Shown piece after piece: positions 48,801 through 57,960 of a DNA stretch of 64,000 bases. The DNA lies in assembly GCA_025618425.1 (NCBI GenBank), contig CM046838.1, forward strand, positions 45,339,302-45,403,301, written 5' to 3'. Source of the stretch: Heliocidaris tuberculata. Lineage: Eukaryota > Echinodermata > Echinoidea > Camarodonta > Echinometridae. The notes beneath the pieces are model-generated. The model saw only the letters and a list, made by a program, of their open reading frames with translations. It was not told where the DNA came from and did no database searches. Both the position numbers and the translations under genes were made by a program. The number at the start of each line of letters is the position of its first letter. Position 1 is the first letter of the stretch.

Positions 48801-51800
48801 TTAATCAATTTCTCCACATCACAGGGAAGAACATTCATAAATAAAATGTAAAATGCAAAGAAATTCAATATTTCATAATCAATCTACATGTAATTGCACA
48901 CACATAATGTCCTTTACAAACTGGCAAAGTTTCATATTAATGTTTCATACTGCATGTTAGTATTTAAACAAACATTCTTCCTTCAACACATACAGTATAT
49001 CGTGCTTGAATTGGATAATACCTTTGTTTTAATAACTGTATAACCATGTATACAGTAACCATCACTATGTAGTATCATAAAGCTTCACTTCAGTCAAATG
49101 CTACCCTTTCCCCAATTACACAGCCCATAACTATAACACATTGCCATAAATTCTGGGCTGGTGTGTAAAAATATTGGTTTGTTTGAAAGGCATAGAATGA
49201 TTGATGCATTCACATAGAGCAATGGTGACGATGTGAAATACTGCATGTCAGTATAAACAAACATTCTACTTTCAACTCATACATCATGTTTAAATTGGAT
49301 AATACAGTCTTCATACCTCACTGAACTTATTTCATTTAGTGACTGGCAAAAGGGCATTAGAAGGGTTGTCTTAACAGCTTTAGTGTGCTACAAAGTCTCT
49401 GCAGCCATTTTGGAGAGCACATGATTAAATGTAGCCTACAGGTTTATACACAACTTGAGCAGGTCAGTGAGAAAACATGTACAGAAGAAGCAGAAACAGC
49501 CCTGGAAAGCTCAAAAAGAGATTTGATTTTTTTTTTTAATGAACCTATTAAAAATGTAACTTTAAAATTATGCATGCATCAGTTTACATATATATTTTTG
49601 TAGCTGTTGTTGTTTACTTTTGGTAATACATGTAACTGTATAGTTCATATTTACATGTATGTCTTTATTTCTAACATCTGCTTTGGAGCATATCTTTCAT
49701 ACTCTATTCAGCTTTTGACCTACACTTGCAGATATTTCCTTTCTTGATTGAGCTGTACACTTTACATCTCCCTGGGTTTACCATCACAACCCATGCCATT
49801 GAAGAGTAAGTACTCTGTCTCATATACATGCATGCTGTTATCCTCCCAACATAGGCCCCTCATGAATAACCCATCCAGGGAGTAAGATGTCAAGAATAAG
49901 CCTTCCTTTCCTTTCGGCATATAAACAAAGCTTTCCTTAATACAAGGTACAAGTGCAAGCCCTTCTACTCATCTCTTCAAGAATACTAGCAAGTTCCAGT
50001 TTTCTACAAACCCTTGCACTTACACGACAGGAATGGTTTAAGGGTTAAAAAATCAGCTTTTCTTTTTCAGATTGGCAACACTTTATTTTACTACATTTTC
50101 TCATAAAAAAAGACGTTGCCAATTTGCATGGCAAACAGTGGCTTTGAACCATAGAAAAATAGAAGGATGTTAATGTTCATTTTCCTTTTACTGGCAGACC
50201 TTCCTCATATCAAATGCTGTAAGATGAGTCGATGACACTGCAAAAATGAACAAAATGTGTGCAGAAATTGTTGCTCTTTCTGCCCATGCATCTGGATGCC
50301 TGTACATGTATCTTTGTGAGCTCTGAAGCATAAGTTATTGAGCCACACCACAAAATGTGGGCAATTGTCCTGAATGGGTTAAGGATATACAAGAGCATAA
50401 AAATCCTAATAGTTCTACTTGGCCATCCATCTGTTTGTGCAGGGGAGGTGGTTACACTCTGTTTGTCCTTTACAAAATTGAAATGAATGGGTTTGCTTCA
50501 AAGGACCTAACATTTATTACCTCTGGACAAGACGGTGAACTGCTTCAATACAAGATGCATGTAATAGTGATCTAATATTTGCTCTGGCAACATTTTCTCC
50601 AAGTTCTACTTGCAAACAGATCCAGAGTTTTGGGGGTTGCAATTGGGTTTTGCAATACATTTAAGGTTATGCTTATGACTGTTTGCACTGCTTGGAAGAT
50701 ATTAAAGCAATATCATCACCATTTTGTTTTATTGTAAAAAATCAATACAAGATGAAGATGCCTTCCCAACCCAGGACAGAATCTTTTAACAGGGAAGGGG
50801 GTCAGACAATAAAATGACTTACCTTGTGTGAGGTTCTTTGTTGGTATGAATGCTCCAGGAGGTGTGGACAGAGAGGATATTTCACATGCAGTGTCTCGAG
50901 AGATGTTTGTACCAAATGTTGCATCATATCTGGAATGATTCACAAATACATTAACTCTAACAGACTAACTTGACAATTACAAGGCATCATTGAAAAACAA
51001 AAGTTTAAATCGGTGACTAAGAAAAAACAAAGATGTCACAATCAAGAATGACAATGGATGACAGAAAATTTCACATTGAATAAAAAAAGCAAAAATATCA
51101 GTTCAAAATGAGGTAAAGGAGGGGAGTTGAAACAATACGAAAAATTAAATGAAAAAAAATAAAAACTTTCAACTTTGAAGAATTGTGTTGTACTTCAGTA
51201 CTTCACAACACACAGGCTTACCTGTGTTTTGACTTTGAGAGAGTGCAGCAGTCTACACTGGAAGAAACAGATGCCGTCCTATGTTGCCTGTATAGAGATT
51301 CTAATGTGCGTCGATTCGTATTCAGTACATTCTGGAACTTCCTCAATTTTAATCTGATCTTCATTGATATCTACATGTAGTTATGATGAGGGAAGAAAAA
51401 TAAAATACAGGTCATGATTTATCATAAATAAAAAAATAAACAACACATATCAATAACTACATTAACATTATTCTCGATCCATCCCAGAATTAAAAAAAAT
51501 AATATACCATATATAAACATATTACACAAACTGATCTGTGAATGCAACATTTTGCCACAAAACTATGGATAATAAATATTTTGTACAATACATTTGGACA
51601 CATAGACCCCGTTCTCATTACGAGATTTGAAAGTGGATCGCTCCATCGTGGATCGCGCCAGGGCGGTCCACTGGCACGCTGCTGGCACGCCGCGGGTTCA
51701 CACCTGGAGAGGGTAGCGCGATCTATCGTCGCACTAAGGGTCTTGTTGCCATGATGTCTGACGTTATGGGTTCAACGTTTTCGCGCGTAATTCGATTCAG

Positions 51801-52248
51801 CTTAACGCTAGCGATCTATACCGACTGTATACTGTGCGGTATATGCGAGCTGTATCCTTACATTGTAAACACTTCCTGGGTCGCGGCGTACTTCCAGCGT
51901 ACTTCGCATCTTCCTGTTCTCACTACAAAAGAGAGATCGATCTAGCGCGCGCTAGATCGCGCTATCTCTCGTAGACCACCCCCCAGAGGTGGTCCGGTTT
52001 GGGATCGCTGTGGATCGCCCTGGATCGCGCCGGAACGACGTCGCCGCGTTCTCACCATAGAGGTGGCACGATCTAGCGCGCGCTAGATCGCTCTATCCCT
52101 TGTAATGAGAACGGGGTCATACTTGTTTTCGTGTAATTGTTTCTTATGGTAAATCATAAATTAAAATAAAATTTCATATGACATGAATTACTACTGGACC
52201 ATTAACCTGAGCAACTGTCAAGCACTACCATGCATTCTTTATCATCAT

Positions 52249-52283
<35 letters not shown>

Positions 52284-54639
52284 TTGTCCTCGTGCTTCAT
52301 TTTCTAAATTGAATCTAACCTTGCATCTTCATTAACCATCATGTACATGTACATTATATAGATACAAGTCTGCTAACTATACACTGTTCACAATGAGAAT
52401 GGGAAGGTTTATCATCTAGACAGGTTTGTAGCTATCTATTCCAGTCAAGTGAGCCTAATAACCTTGGGAAGCATTCAAGCCTTGTCACTAATAGCCCATC
52501 CTCTCCACTCCCATCTCCCACTGTCACTCATCTAATGCATCCTGCTCAATGACATAACCCATGCAACTCAACATCACTTACATGTACTGAACCCCCCCCC
52601 CCCCCCCCCATTCAGACATGGAAAACACCACCACTTTCCCTACGATAACCCTACAGCTATACAATAAGTAAATATATTTATCTAGTGTCACCACAACAAA
52701 AAGTTATATGATTCAAAATAGCAAAACAGAGATATGGGTATCGTTACAAAGGAGAACTAAAAGGGTCAGGATTAACTCATCATGTGAACAATGTATAGCA
52801 TGAGAATAGTAAGCTAATAATTACCGTTGGTGAAGGTGATGGGACAAACTATCCTTCCGAAGCGATCTGGATGTACATGTAGCTATCTTTCCGAAGCGAA
52901 GCTGAGGAAAGATAGCGTTATACATTCAGATCACCGAGGAAGTGATAGTACGTCTCATCGCCTGAAATCAAAAGGTGATTATTTGCTTTATATTCCACAT
53001 CTGAAAAATTTAACTGGTACGAGGAAGATAATTATTGTCTACTTCTAGAAAGAGACATTTAGGCCCGAATTCACAAAAGAAGTTAAAACCACCATACACC
53101 GTACCCCTACCTGGGTGTGCACAATTGTTTTATCATTTTAAGCGCGGGATTGGGCAATGCGCGCTTATTTTAGTACACCTATGGAGCTATTCGTAACTTT
53201 AGGTCACGCACTTTTCGTTTTGAATATTCGCAAAGGTCACACACTTTTCATTTTGCACGTAAATAACGCATTGTGACTCTGTAATGGACTGAAGAGATCA
53301 GCGAAACACATTTAAGCACTTTTCCGTCAAGGTCACAAACTTTTCTTCTCGGGTCGATTGATTGGGAGAACATCACTTTATCACGTGATTACCTTTTGAC
53401 CAATCTAACAGCAAGATTCTTAGTATGTGGAATATAATACATAATAGTGTACATCTACATCTCTTCCAAACTAATTTCTTCATAAATACATTAAGTATCT
53501 TGTGTAAACACCCCTGTTCACTACATAGTTATCATATATATGTATCACTATTAGACTTTGTACAAGCTTTTTTTTTTCTCCTAGGTGTGAAAAGGCTGTC
53601 CATGACATGTGTCCATGCAAATGGAAGTGAGAGGTGTGACAAGAGATAAGAAGCATAAAAAAAACAAGAGCTATACAAGCTGAAGTAGAAAGCATTTTGC
53701 TTGCAGAGCTGAAAGGAAGGGTGATGGGGGATGTTTGTGAGGGGCATTTGCATCCTCTTTTAATTGAGGTGTTTTAATGAAGACTCTTCACTTGTAGACC
53801 CCTCAGAACTGAAGAAAGTGATGATTGCTGATCAAAAGTTGAAGATTTAAATAATATTTACACAATGTAGTTACATATACATGTACATGTAGAAGAGAGA
53901 GAGATTAATTATTAAGTACGGACATACCATGTAATTTTAATACTCCCTCCAAGTAGAATCTTGAGGTAAAATAATAATCTTTACACATAAGTTTATTTCT
54001 TATTCAGATTGTACATGTAACTCAAGGCACTTATGAAACATTTGAAAATATTAAAGGGAAAGTCCACCCTGATTACAAGTTGGTTTTTAAAAGAAGAAAG
54101 AAAAAATGAGAGAAACAAAATAGTAAAAGTTTGAGCAAAATCTGATAAGAAATAAGAAAGTTTGAATTTTTACAGTTGTAATCGATTAAACACAAATTGG
54201 CAACTCTGTGATGTATCTTGTGAGCTCCTTTCCCATTTGCTCAGTAAAGAAAATTTCATAAATTTTCATTTTCTTAGTTTTTGATGAAGGAATAGATCTG
54301 TTTCATATACAGGGGGCAGGGGCAGGGGCTAGCGGCGACCATAACAACATGCGCAGCGGAAAACTGCGCATCTTTACGATGTTTTTTCTAATTGTTTGAG
54401 ATATGCGTTTGAACGGTCTGTAGGCTATACAATTACGTTTCTTTATCGAGTTTCAGTATAAACGTTTTGTGTGTGAACAGGGGGTGAATGAAATGAAAAA
54501 TGTATCTTGTTGGAAATGGTTTCAGCAATTATTTGTGTATGCTGATACTGATCAAGAAATATTGACTTACTCTTTGAACTTGGTAATCATCACTAGCCGT
54601 CTGCTCAGCTTGTTGGTAGTTCTGTGAGTCCAAGATTTT
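25884..54639 (-). CDS. CACHD1: VWFA and cache domain-containing protein 1 (27 exons; N-terminus missing)
   Basis: Twenty-seven exons with AG/GT boundaries join in frame (3744 nt, 1247 residues plus TAG). The order matches vertebrate CACHD1. First comes a VWA_N-like region ([14 protein letters not shown] ... VDCC ... [12 protein letters not shown]). The VWA domain follows at about residues 160-360, with [12 protein letters not shown] and [11 protein letters not shown]. The dCache region comes next ([39 protein letters not shown]), then [13 protein letters not shown] and [14 protein letters not shown] second cache-like part ([38 protein letters not shown]) precedes a Cys-rich segment ([25 protein letters not shown]). 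One membrane span lies at about residues 1026-1047, and the tail has [13 protein letters not shown] and VHSVDTTC. It is an alpha2delta-related type I membrane protein; vertebrate CACHD1 modulates voltage-gated calcium channels and interacts with Wnt receptors. The signal-peptide exon was not found. Confidence 0.96.
26789..27070 (-). CDS. CACHD1: CACHD1 exon z (transmembrane)
   Basis: [20 protein letters not shown] is the single membrane span, followed by basic [15 protein letters not shown]. This agrees with vertebrate VGPVAGGIMG...AVYAYRHQIHRR. Confidence 0.96.
27590..27675. repeat. Interspersed CCTAA-like repeat fragment
   Basis: ccctggaccaaacactatgcc...ccctaaac...tctatgacaaaataaagc matches the text at about 15515-15608. 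Confidence 0.5.
27731..27873 (-). CDS. CACHD1: CACHD1 exon y
   Basis: [20 protein letters not shown], then [20 protein letters not shown], matching vertebrate GVLDCEWC and PYCAPQKECFGGIVGA. Confidence 0.97.
28251..28367 (-). CDS. CACHD1: CACHD1 exon x
   Basis: [20 protein letters not shown], then ...[16 protein letters not shown]. Begins at NPSC as in vertebrates. Confidence 0.94.
28792..28910 (-). CDS. CACHD1: CACHD1 exon w (Cys-rich)
   Basis: [20 protein letters not shown] is a cysteine-rich juxtamembrane segment almost identical to vertebrates. Confidence 0.97.
29540..29794 (-). CDS. CACHD1: CACHD1 exon v
   Basis: 85 whole codons. [13 protein letters not shown] and [20 protein letters not shown] match vertebrate DRTVQRFYKFNTS and FVGIVNETCDSLAFCACSM. 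Confidence 0.97.
30288..30387 (-). CDS. CACHD1: CACHD1 exon u
   Basis: [20 protein letters not shown] and EKQHITHQ, matching vertebrate [16 protein letters not shown] ... EQQHITHK. Confidence 0.97.
30965..31087 (-). CDS. CACHD1: CACHD1 exon t
   Basis: [20 protein letters not shown], then [12 protein letters not shown], matching vertebrate TVAVMGIDFTLRYFYKVL. Confidence 0.97.
31377..31487 (-). CDS. CACHD1: CACHD1 exon s (second cache-like part)
   Basis: [20 protein letters not shown], then [10 protein letters not shown]. Confidence 0.97.
31632..31762. mobile_element. Foldback/MITE with AAAACGGGT ends
   Basis: attataaaacgggttc at the left faces gacccgttttataaaa at the right. It lies directly beside another hairpin element, in an intron of CACHD1. 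Confidence 0.6.
31764..31927. mobile_element. Palindromic MITE, ~160 bp
   Basis: Ends tattaatacatggttgtgag...gtgcgttagtgcgatc and gatcgcactaacgcactcccaaccatgtattaata are long inverted repeats. The inner part also pairs (atcgtggtgt / acaccacgat). No coding capacity. Confidence 0.8.
32262..32345 (-). CDS. CACHD1: CACHD1 exon r
   Basis: [20 protein letters not shown], then FDPARRPW, matching vertebrate YIATPNGVLRIYPGSL...FDPTRRQW. Confidence 0.97.
32816..32913 (-). CDS. CACHD1: CACHD1 exon q
   Basis: [20 protein letters not shown], then ...NEYIIRR. The donor is the less usual AG|GTACAG. Confidence 0.93.
33539..33681 (-). CDS. CACHD1: CACHD1 exon p
   Basis: [20 protein letters not shown] and [15 protein letters not shown], nearly identical to vertebrates. 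Confidence 0.97.
34219..34308 (-). CDS. CACHD1: CACHD1 exon o
   Basis: [20 protein letters not shown] matches vertebrate LLYHRLDLLGQPSACLHFKQ. Confidence 0.96.
34726..34804 (-). CDS. CACHD1: CACHD1 exon n
   Basis: [20 protein letters not shown] aligns with vertebrate QDTSFILCIVVIQPE. Confidence 0.93.
35271..35343 (-). CDS. CACHD1: CACHD1 exon m
   Basis: [20 protein letters not shown], then SWKH; one base completes the previous codon, then 24 codons. Confidence 0.92.
35656..35779 (-). CDS. CACHD1: CACHD1 exon l (cache)
   Basis: [20 protein letters not shown], then ...[10 protein letters not shown]. The LMHPSL motif is typical of alpha2delta cache domains. Confidence 0.95.
36193..36342 (-). 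CDS. CACHD1: CACHD1 exon k (cache)
   Basis: [20 protein letters not shown], then [20 protein letters not shown] and [10 protein letters not shown]: the dCache core. Confidence 0.96.
36942..37077 (-). CDS. CACHD1: CACHD1 exon j
   Basis: [20 protein letters not shown] and [12 protein letters not shown] match vertebrate MMVLNQLSNLETTVGRFYT. Confidence 0.96.
37158..37307. mobile_element. Hairpin MITE with GGGCCTCTTGCATAAA ends
   Basis: ggggcctcttgcataaaaag..ttgcgattaaacgcaact pairs with agttgcgtttaatcgcaact..gtttatgtaagagggcca. Long inverted repeats cover most of the element. Confidence 0.8.
38267..38652. mobile_element. MITE with TTGTTTGGTTGTCCTC ends
   Basis: The left end ggcc...aattgtttggttgtcctc ...gagggtcggtcggtc is mirrored at the right by gagggtcggtcggtcgagga followed by caaccaaacaatt...ggcc. 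The core is AT-rich. Confidence 0.8.
38867..38973 (-). CDS. CACHD1: CACHD1 exon i (VWA end)
   Basis: [20 protein letters not shown], nearly identical to vertebrate [17 protein letters not shown]. Confidence 0.96.
39385..39412. repeat. (TA)n microsatellite
   Basis: A run of tatatatatatatata in an intron. Confidence 0.9.
39468..39649. mobile_element. Tc1/mariner-pogo-like MITE with perfect TACAGTCAAACCTGTCT ends
   Basis: 17-bp perfect terminal inverted repeats (tacagtcaaacctgtct / agacaggtttgactgta) with TA at both outer ends. The interior has repeated cacctgtctata and tggtcact modules. It is distinct from the 3271 family but has the same TACAGT terminus. Confidence 0.85.
39680..39814 (-). 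CDS. CACHD1: CACHD1 exon h (VWA)
   Basis: [17 protein letters not shown] and [13 protein letters not shown] match vertebrate MVIIYLSAGITS and NSVMILTYAL. Confidence 0.95.
39858..40424 (-). mobile_element. tRNA-derived SINE, interrupted
   Basis: In minus sense it starts ggtgtcctagtggagtggtt (tRNA-like head) with a B-box-like cgtgggttcaatcccc. It continues through cttaagcaagactttt..cacggtttcaaatgagtacc, and ends gcgatatatacatgtaact..cacaatattattattattat. That is the layout of a tRNA-SINE with an (ATT)n tail. A 188-bp insert at 39940-40127 splits it. Confidence 0.8.
39940..40127. mobile_element. Insertion within the SINE, 12-bp direct-repeat flanks
   Basis: gcttttacagac occurs at 39928-39939 and again at 40128-40139, and the sequence between them does not belong to the SINE. 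Its ends ctgcc...ggcaggtat are weakly inverted. Several gaaaatagggac words recur inside. Confidence 0.65.
40423..41784. repeat. 76-bp tandem array, ~17.9 apparently identical units
   Basis: Units beginning actactttatataaaggaag recur at 40423, 40499, 40575 and onward to 41715, always 76 bp apart. I saw no substitutions between units; only the last is cut short, after cttacatgta. Each unit holds the 12-bp palindrome ctttatataaag and, in CACHD1 sense, GTAAGTAT, a full match to the U1 5' splice-site consensus. The array lies in the intron between exons g and h, immediately beside the SINE head. Confidence 0.97.
42303..42392 (-). CDS. CACHD1: CACHD1 exon g (VWA)
   Basis: [20 protein letters not shown] aligns with the vertebrate QHAVGFQKAFQLI helix. 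Donor CAG|GTTAGT. Confidence 0.93.
42816..42862. repeat. poly-C plus (CT)n microsatellite
   Basis: A run of Cs followed by about 15 CT units. Confidence 0.95.
44195..44340. repeat. Purine (GA)-rich tract with poly-G
   Basis: About 145 bases of almost pure purine, including gagagagaaagagagaaaga and a G-run near 44308-44320. Confidence 0.9.
44742..44877 (-). CDS. CACHD1: CACHD1 exon f (VWA)
   Basis: Begins [20 protein letters not shown], the second strand of the VWA fold. 45 codons plus one base. Confidence 0.94.
45263..45407 (-). CDS. CACHD1: CACHD1 exon e (VWA start, MIDAS)
   Basis: [20 protein letters not shown]. The MIDAS-like motif is D-R-G-S-S, with Gly in place of the usual Ser of D-x-S-x-S, as in vertebrate CACHD1. 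Confidence 0.95.
47360..47790. repeat. Pyrimidine (CT)-rich tract, ~430 bp
   Basis: Long CT-rich sequence on the + strand with repeated ctctctctctct. Any ORF read here is low complexity, not a gene. It lies just downstream (transcript sense) of exon d. Confidence 0.9.
47868..48012 (-). CDS. CACHD1: CACHD1 exon d
   Basis: [18 protein letters not shown], the VWA_N core, matches vertebrate [17 protein letters not shown]. Donor AGCAA|GTAAGT. Confidence 0.95.
50823..50929 (-). CDS. CACHD1: CACHD1 exon c
   Basis: Contains [20 protein letters not shown], matching vertebrate FNTNVSRTISC. Includes an N-x-S glycosylation sequon. Confidence 0.92.
51222..51370 (-). CDS. CACHD1: CACHD1 exon b
   Basis: 49 codons plus 2 bases. 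Contains [18 protein letters not shown] and SSVDCC, aligning with vertebrate KKIREKFNRYLDVVNRN ... DCC. The acceptor ctacatgtag lies within an ACATGT motif; an internal ctatacag would break the frame and is not used here. Confidence 0.85.
51605..52118. mobile_element. GC-rich TIR element with GACCCCGTTCTCATTAC ends
   Basis: gaccccgttctcattacgag at the left and, in reverse complement, gaccccgttctcattacaag at the right. The 514-bp interior is much more GC-rich than the flanks, with two copies of gatctagcgcgcgctagatc. No transposase frame. Confidence 0.85.
52244..52280. repeat. poly-A tract
   Basis: An uninterrupted A run of over 30 bases; possibly a retroposon tail. Confidence 0.9.
52825..52982. 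mobile_element. Hairpin element (CTATCCTTCC / GGAAGTGATAGT)
   Basis: gatgggacaaactatccttc..gatctggatgta..gctatctttcc pairs with ggaaagatagc..tacattcagatc..gaagtgatagtacgtctcatc. Confidence 0.65.
54051..54315. mobile_element. TTAA-AGGGAAAGTCCACCCT MITE, truncated copy
   Basis: It begins ttaaagggaaagtccaccct and shares the interior ctctgtgatgtatcttgtga with the complete copy at 57577-57960. No matching right end is seen. Confidence 0.75.
54571..54639 (-). CDS. CACHD1: CACHD1 exon a (first found)
   Basis: Phase 0 to 0, 23 codons, [20 protein letters not shown] then VQR. Acceptor cttaacag, donor gtaagt. It precedes KIRLKLRKF, as the equivalent vertebrate segment does. Earlier exon(s) are missing. 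Confidence 0.8.
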
Positions 54640-55051
54640 CTGTTAAGAGGCACAAAAAGAAGACAAAACAAGAATTTGTTTAGCAATTCATTTTTAATCT
54701 TCTTCAAATACTCTTGAATGTGATATGATTGTGTTACTGATATACATGTACATATTTGTTTGATCTTTTTTATTTCCTTTTATTACATGGAATGTAGAAT
54801 ATCAGTAAGTAGTTGAGGTCTTGACAAACAGATATCAAGCAAGAAAACTCATGATATAAATATTAGCACAATAAAATAGGGCATTCAACATTTAATATTT
54901 GAAAGTTGTGCTAAAAATCAGGTCATACTCTCAAAGGCTATACTGTGCACATTTCAATATTTCCCTTTTTATTTAAAGATAGATCTACATGTACGTATGT
55001 GACTCTACATATGATTAAACATCAATATTAAAATGTTGTAAAAACCATGCC

Positions 55052-55540
55052 TTAAAGGGATTGATTAACTTTGTGAGAAATTGTGAAATCAGCTCAAATG
55101 CCAGTGAATTGTGTGCACTCCTCTAACTACATATATAATTAAGGATATGTGAAAGTATGAGAGAAAATGGAACCCGTTTACTATCCTAAAAAAGAGAAAA
55201 TCGCGATTAATCACTAGCGCAAGTCGCTCAGCTTCGTCGCTGCGCTGCAGTCACAAAAACCAAGCACCAGCGCTTGGCGATTTCGGAGTGGGTTTCCAGC
55301 CCGTACTGTATTCTGTGATAGAGCGAGGTATGCCAACCGTAAGATTTCTTTAGGGTTCGGTGGTACTCTATCCCGACATCAATGTTCAATCGTAAATATC
55401 TTGATATATAGATGACCGATTAGCTTATAAAACTCAGGCGATTCCTGTCTGACCTAAAGGTTTGCAATTATGATTACAGCATTAGCTGGAACAGTGATTT
55501 TTTTTTTTCAATCCTGGGCAAAGTTAATCAATCCCTTTAA
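55052..55540. mobile_element. TTAA-flanked TIR element AGGGATTGATTAACTTTG
   Basis: ttaaagggattgattaactttg at the left and the exact reverse complement apart from the inner bases at the right, caaagttaatcaatcccttt then aa. 489 bp, with a GC-richer core of short inverted words (gcgcaagtcg, caagcaccagcgcttgg). Confidence 0.85.
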
Positions 55541-55984
55541 ACTTGGTCAAGCAGTAACAAAAAGTAGCTATGTTGAGAATTTGAAAATATTCTTTACAAA
55601 AGACATTTCAATGATATCTGAAAATATAAGTTCTTCAGCAAGCAGAATGCAATGTTACACATGAATTCTAATGTAGCCCCAAAGCACCAGCAGGTTTTCA
55701 AACGTTATCCATGTACCTGCAGAGGGATCTAATGCTGAGTGTTATTAAAATAATGTATCCTCTTCTGTCAGCATTATCCAATTTATTTTCCCCAGATTCC
55801 CAGATGCAGCATGAAGATGCATCCTCTGGCTATATCATCACAATATCTTACTATCTATTGCTGACAACACAGTAGCAGCTCTTCTTGTGCTGTGTTCATC
55901 ACATACATGTACCACTACATGTACATGTATTCTACTTCCCTCTCTCGAGCTCAGTCCTATTACATGTACATGTACATGTAGCTC

Positions 55985-56145
55985 TCTCTTCCTCTCTCTC
56001 TCTCTCTCTCTTAGATTTCCTTCATTCTTCCATAAACTTTTAGCTATTTTTCTCTCTTTAGACCTCTACATTCATCTCTTCCCCTTCTTTCTCCCCCCCT
56101 CCCTCCCCTCCTTTCTTTTTCTCTCCCTCCCTCCATTTCCTCTAG
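55985..56145. repeat. Pyrimidine-rich tract
   Basis: ctctctcttcctctctctct and ccccccctccctcccctcct runs; low complexity. Confidence 0.85.
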
Positions 56146-57576
56146 GATGTTCTGAATCACTCAGTTCTAGGTACTATCAATTCCAAGATGACAAGAGAAA
56201 AATGGAAAGTGCAGTTCTAAAACGCACATGAAGAAACCCAATCCCATCACAGTAATTTTAACATTCTGTCATCATATGAAATCAAATTGGCTTTTCACTG
56301 TCGACTGCTTTCGACTTCCACAGAGATAGCCTGTCTTGGCCTGTATAGCAGTAGTATGGCATGCATAATCAGGAAGGAGAAATCAATGCGATCACAGGGG
56401 AACCACAATATAAAACTCAGGACTACTTCAACAAGGTGTTTCATGCACATTTCTACTGATTTATGGAACATCATCTTACTGTTTTCATATATCTCAAATT
56501 GCAAAGTCAATGAATTATTATCTCCTCAAAAAATGTACTTCTTTAGATTCACATACTTAATGTTATCAAGTTTATCTTTGTACATGTATGTACTTGCAAT
56601 TCCTGTCAACAAATGTCAACTGCAATACATGTGTTACATGGTTATTACACCTTGTACAGGGAGAGGTATAAATTTACAAAGCTGAAAGTGGGCACTGGCC
56701 CTTTCAAAAATGTTTGTAAATGGAGCTAAAATCAGCTTCTTCCAAGACTGGCGTTTTTGAAACACAATTTATATTAGTGACTTCAATCAAATTAATAACA
56801 AAAAAATAAATAAAAATCATTGATCTTTATTTAAAATCATGGTTTAAAGAATTACTTTAAATATCAGGGCTATCTTGCTAACCCTATATTGAGGAAGATA
56901 AACACAAAATTTCTCACAATGTTGAAAAACAGTCACATTCAGGTTAACGATAACATTCCTCTTGCGAGGCATTACGGTGATTTTCCTATCATAAATATCA
57001 TCTTTACGAGGTGTGAGAACTCGTCATCGTGACCCTAAACCAGAGAAGCGATTGCACCATAGCTGTCACCCAGAGGTGTGAAGATGAGCCGTGCCTAGAC
57101 GTGATCATCTGTCAAATATACTATCCCCATCAGAGTGATCAGAGCTTAATGAAATGCCTATGGATGTAGTCTTCTATGGCGTACACACTGGGATCTCTTT
57201 ATATCTATTCTACAAAGTCCAGATGATGATGAATTCTACATGCATGTGTCACCTCAAAAGATCACACAAAGAATAATAGATTTACCTTTCCTCATCCTGA
57301 AGCATTTGGACAATGTTGATTTGTAAAAATCTTGTGTTGTCTTTACAAATGAAGTTGTTTTAAGGGGGCTCAGGGTACTATTAACCCCTCCAAACTATGG
57401 GACGCTGAAATCTTTCAAAGTACTCAGATTGTCTCAGTGGTAATGCTAATTGCTTACACAAGTTCACACTACCAATGAGATGATTATCCATCAAATCCTC
57501 TTCTTACATGTACAGAGTATTTTCTTAATGTTTCAATGGTTTTAACATTGCTGAAGATTCATGAAAGCTCTTTGTA

Positions 57577-57960
57577 TTAAAGGGAAAGTCCACCCTGATA
57601 TCAACGTGGTTTTAAAAGAAGCAGAAAATTTAAATAAACAGATCAGTAAATGATCTAAAGAAAAGAAATAAAGTTTAAAAAATTTCGAAGTTGTTATCAA
57701 TCAAACACAAAGCAATTCTGTGATGTATCTTGTGAGCTCATCTCCCATTTGCCCTGTACTTAAAAAAATCATACATTTCCATTTTCTCTCTAAAAAATAA
57801 TTTACCATACATTTCAATTATGCTTTTACACAAAACCTGCATGATTCATATCTGTTCCCTCATCAAATACAAAGAAAATGAAAATTTATGTATTTTTGCT
57901 TGCGGAACAAATAGGAGAGTAGAGAGAGCAGCTTAATATCAGGGTAGACTTTCCCTTTAA
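57577..57960. mobile_element. TTAA-AGGGAAAGTCCACCCTGATAT MITE, complete copy
   Basis: Left ttaaagggaaagtccaccct(gatat) and right, in reverse complement, ttaaagggaaagtctaccct(gatat) differ at one base over about 25. TTAA bounds both ends. 384 bp, non-coding. Confidence 0.9.

Noticed and set aside
51222..51287. A shorter CACHD1 exon b starting after ctatacag
   Set aside because: The upstream codons continue the vertebrate-like segment [14 protein letters not shown], and the longer form alone gives matching phases with exon a.
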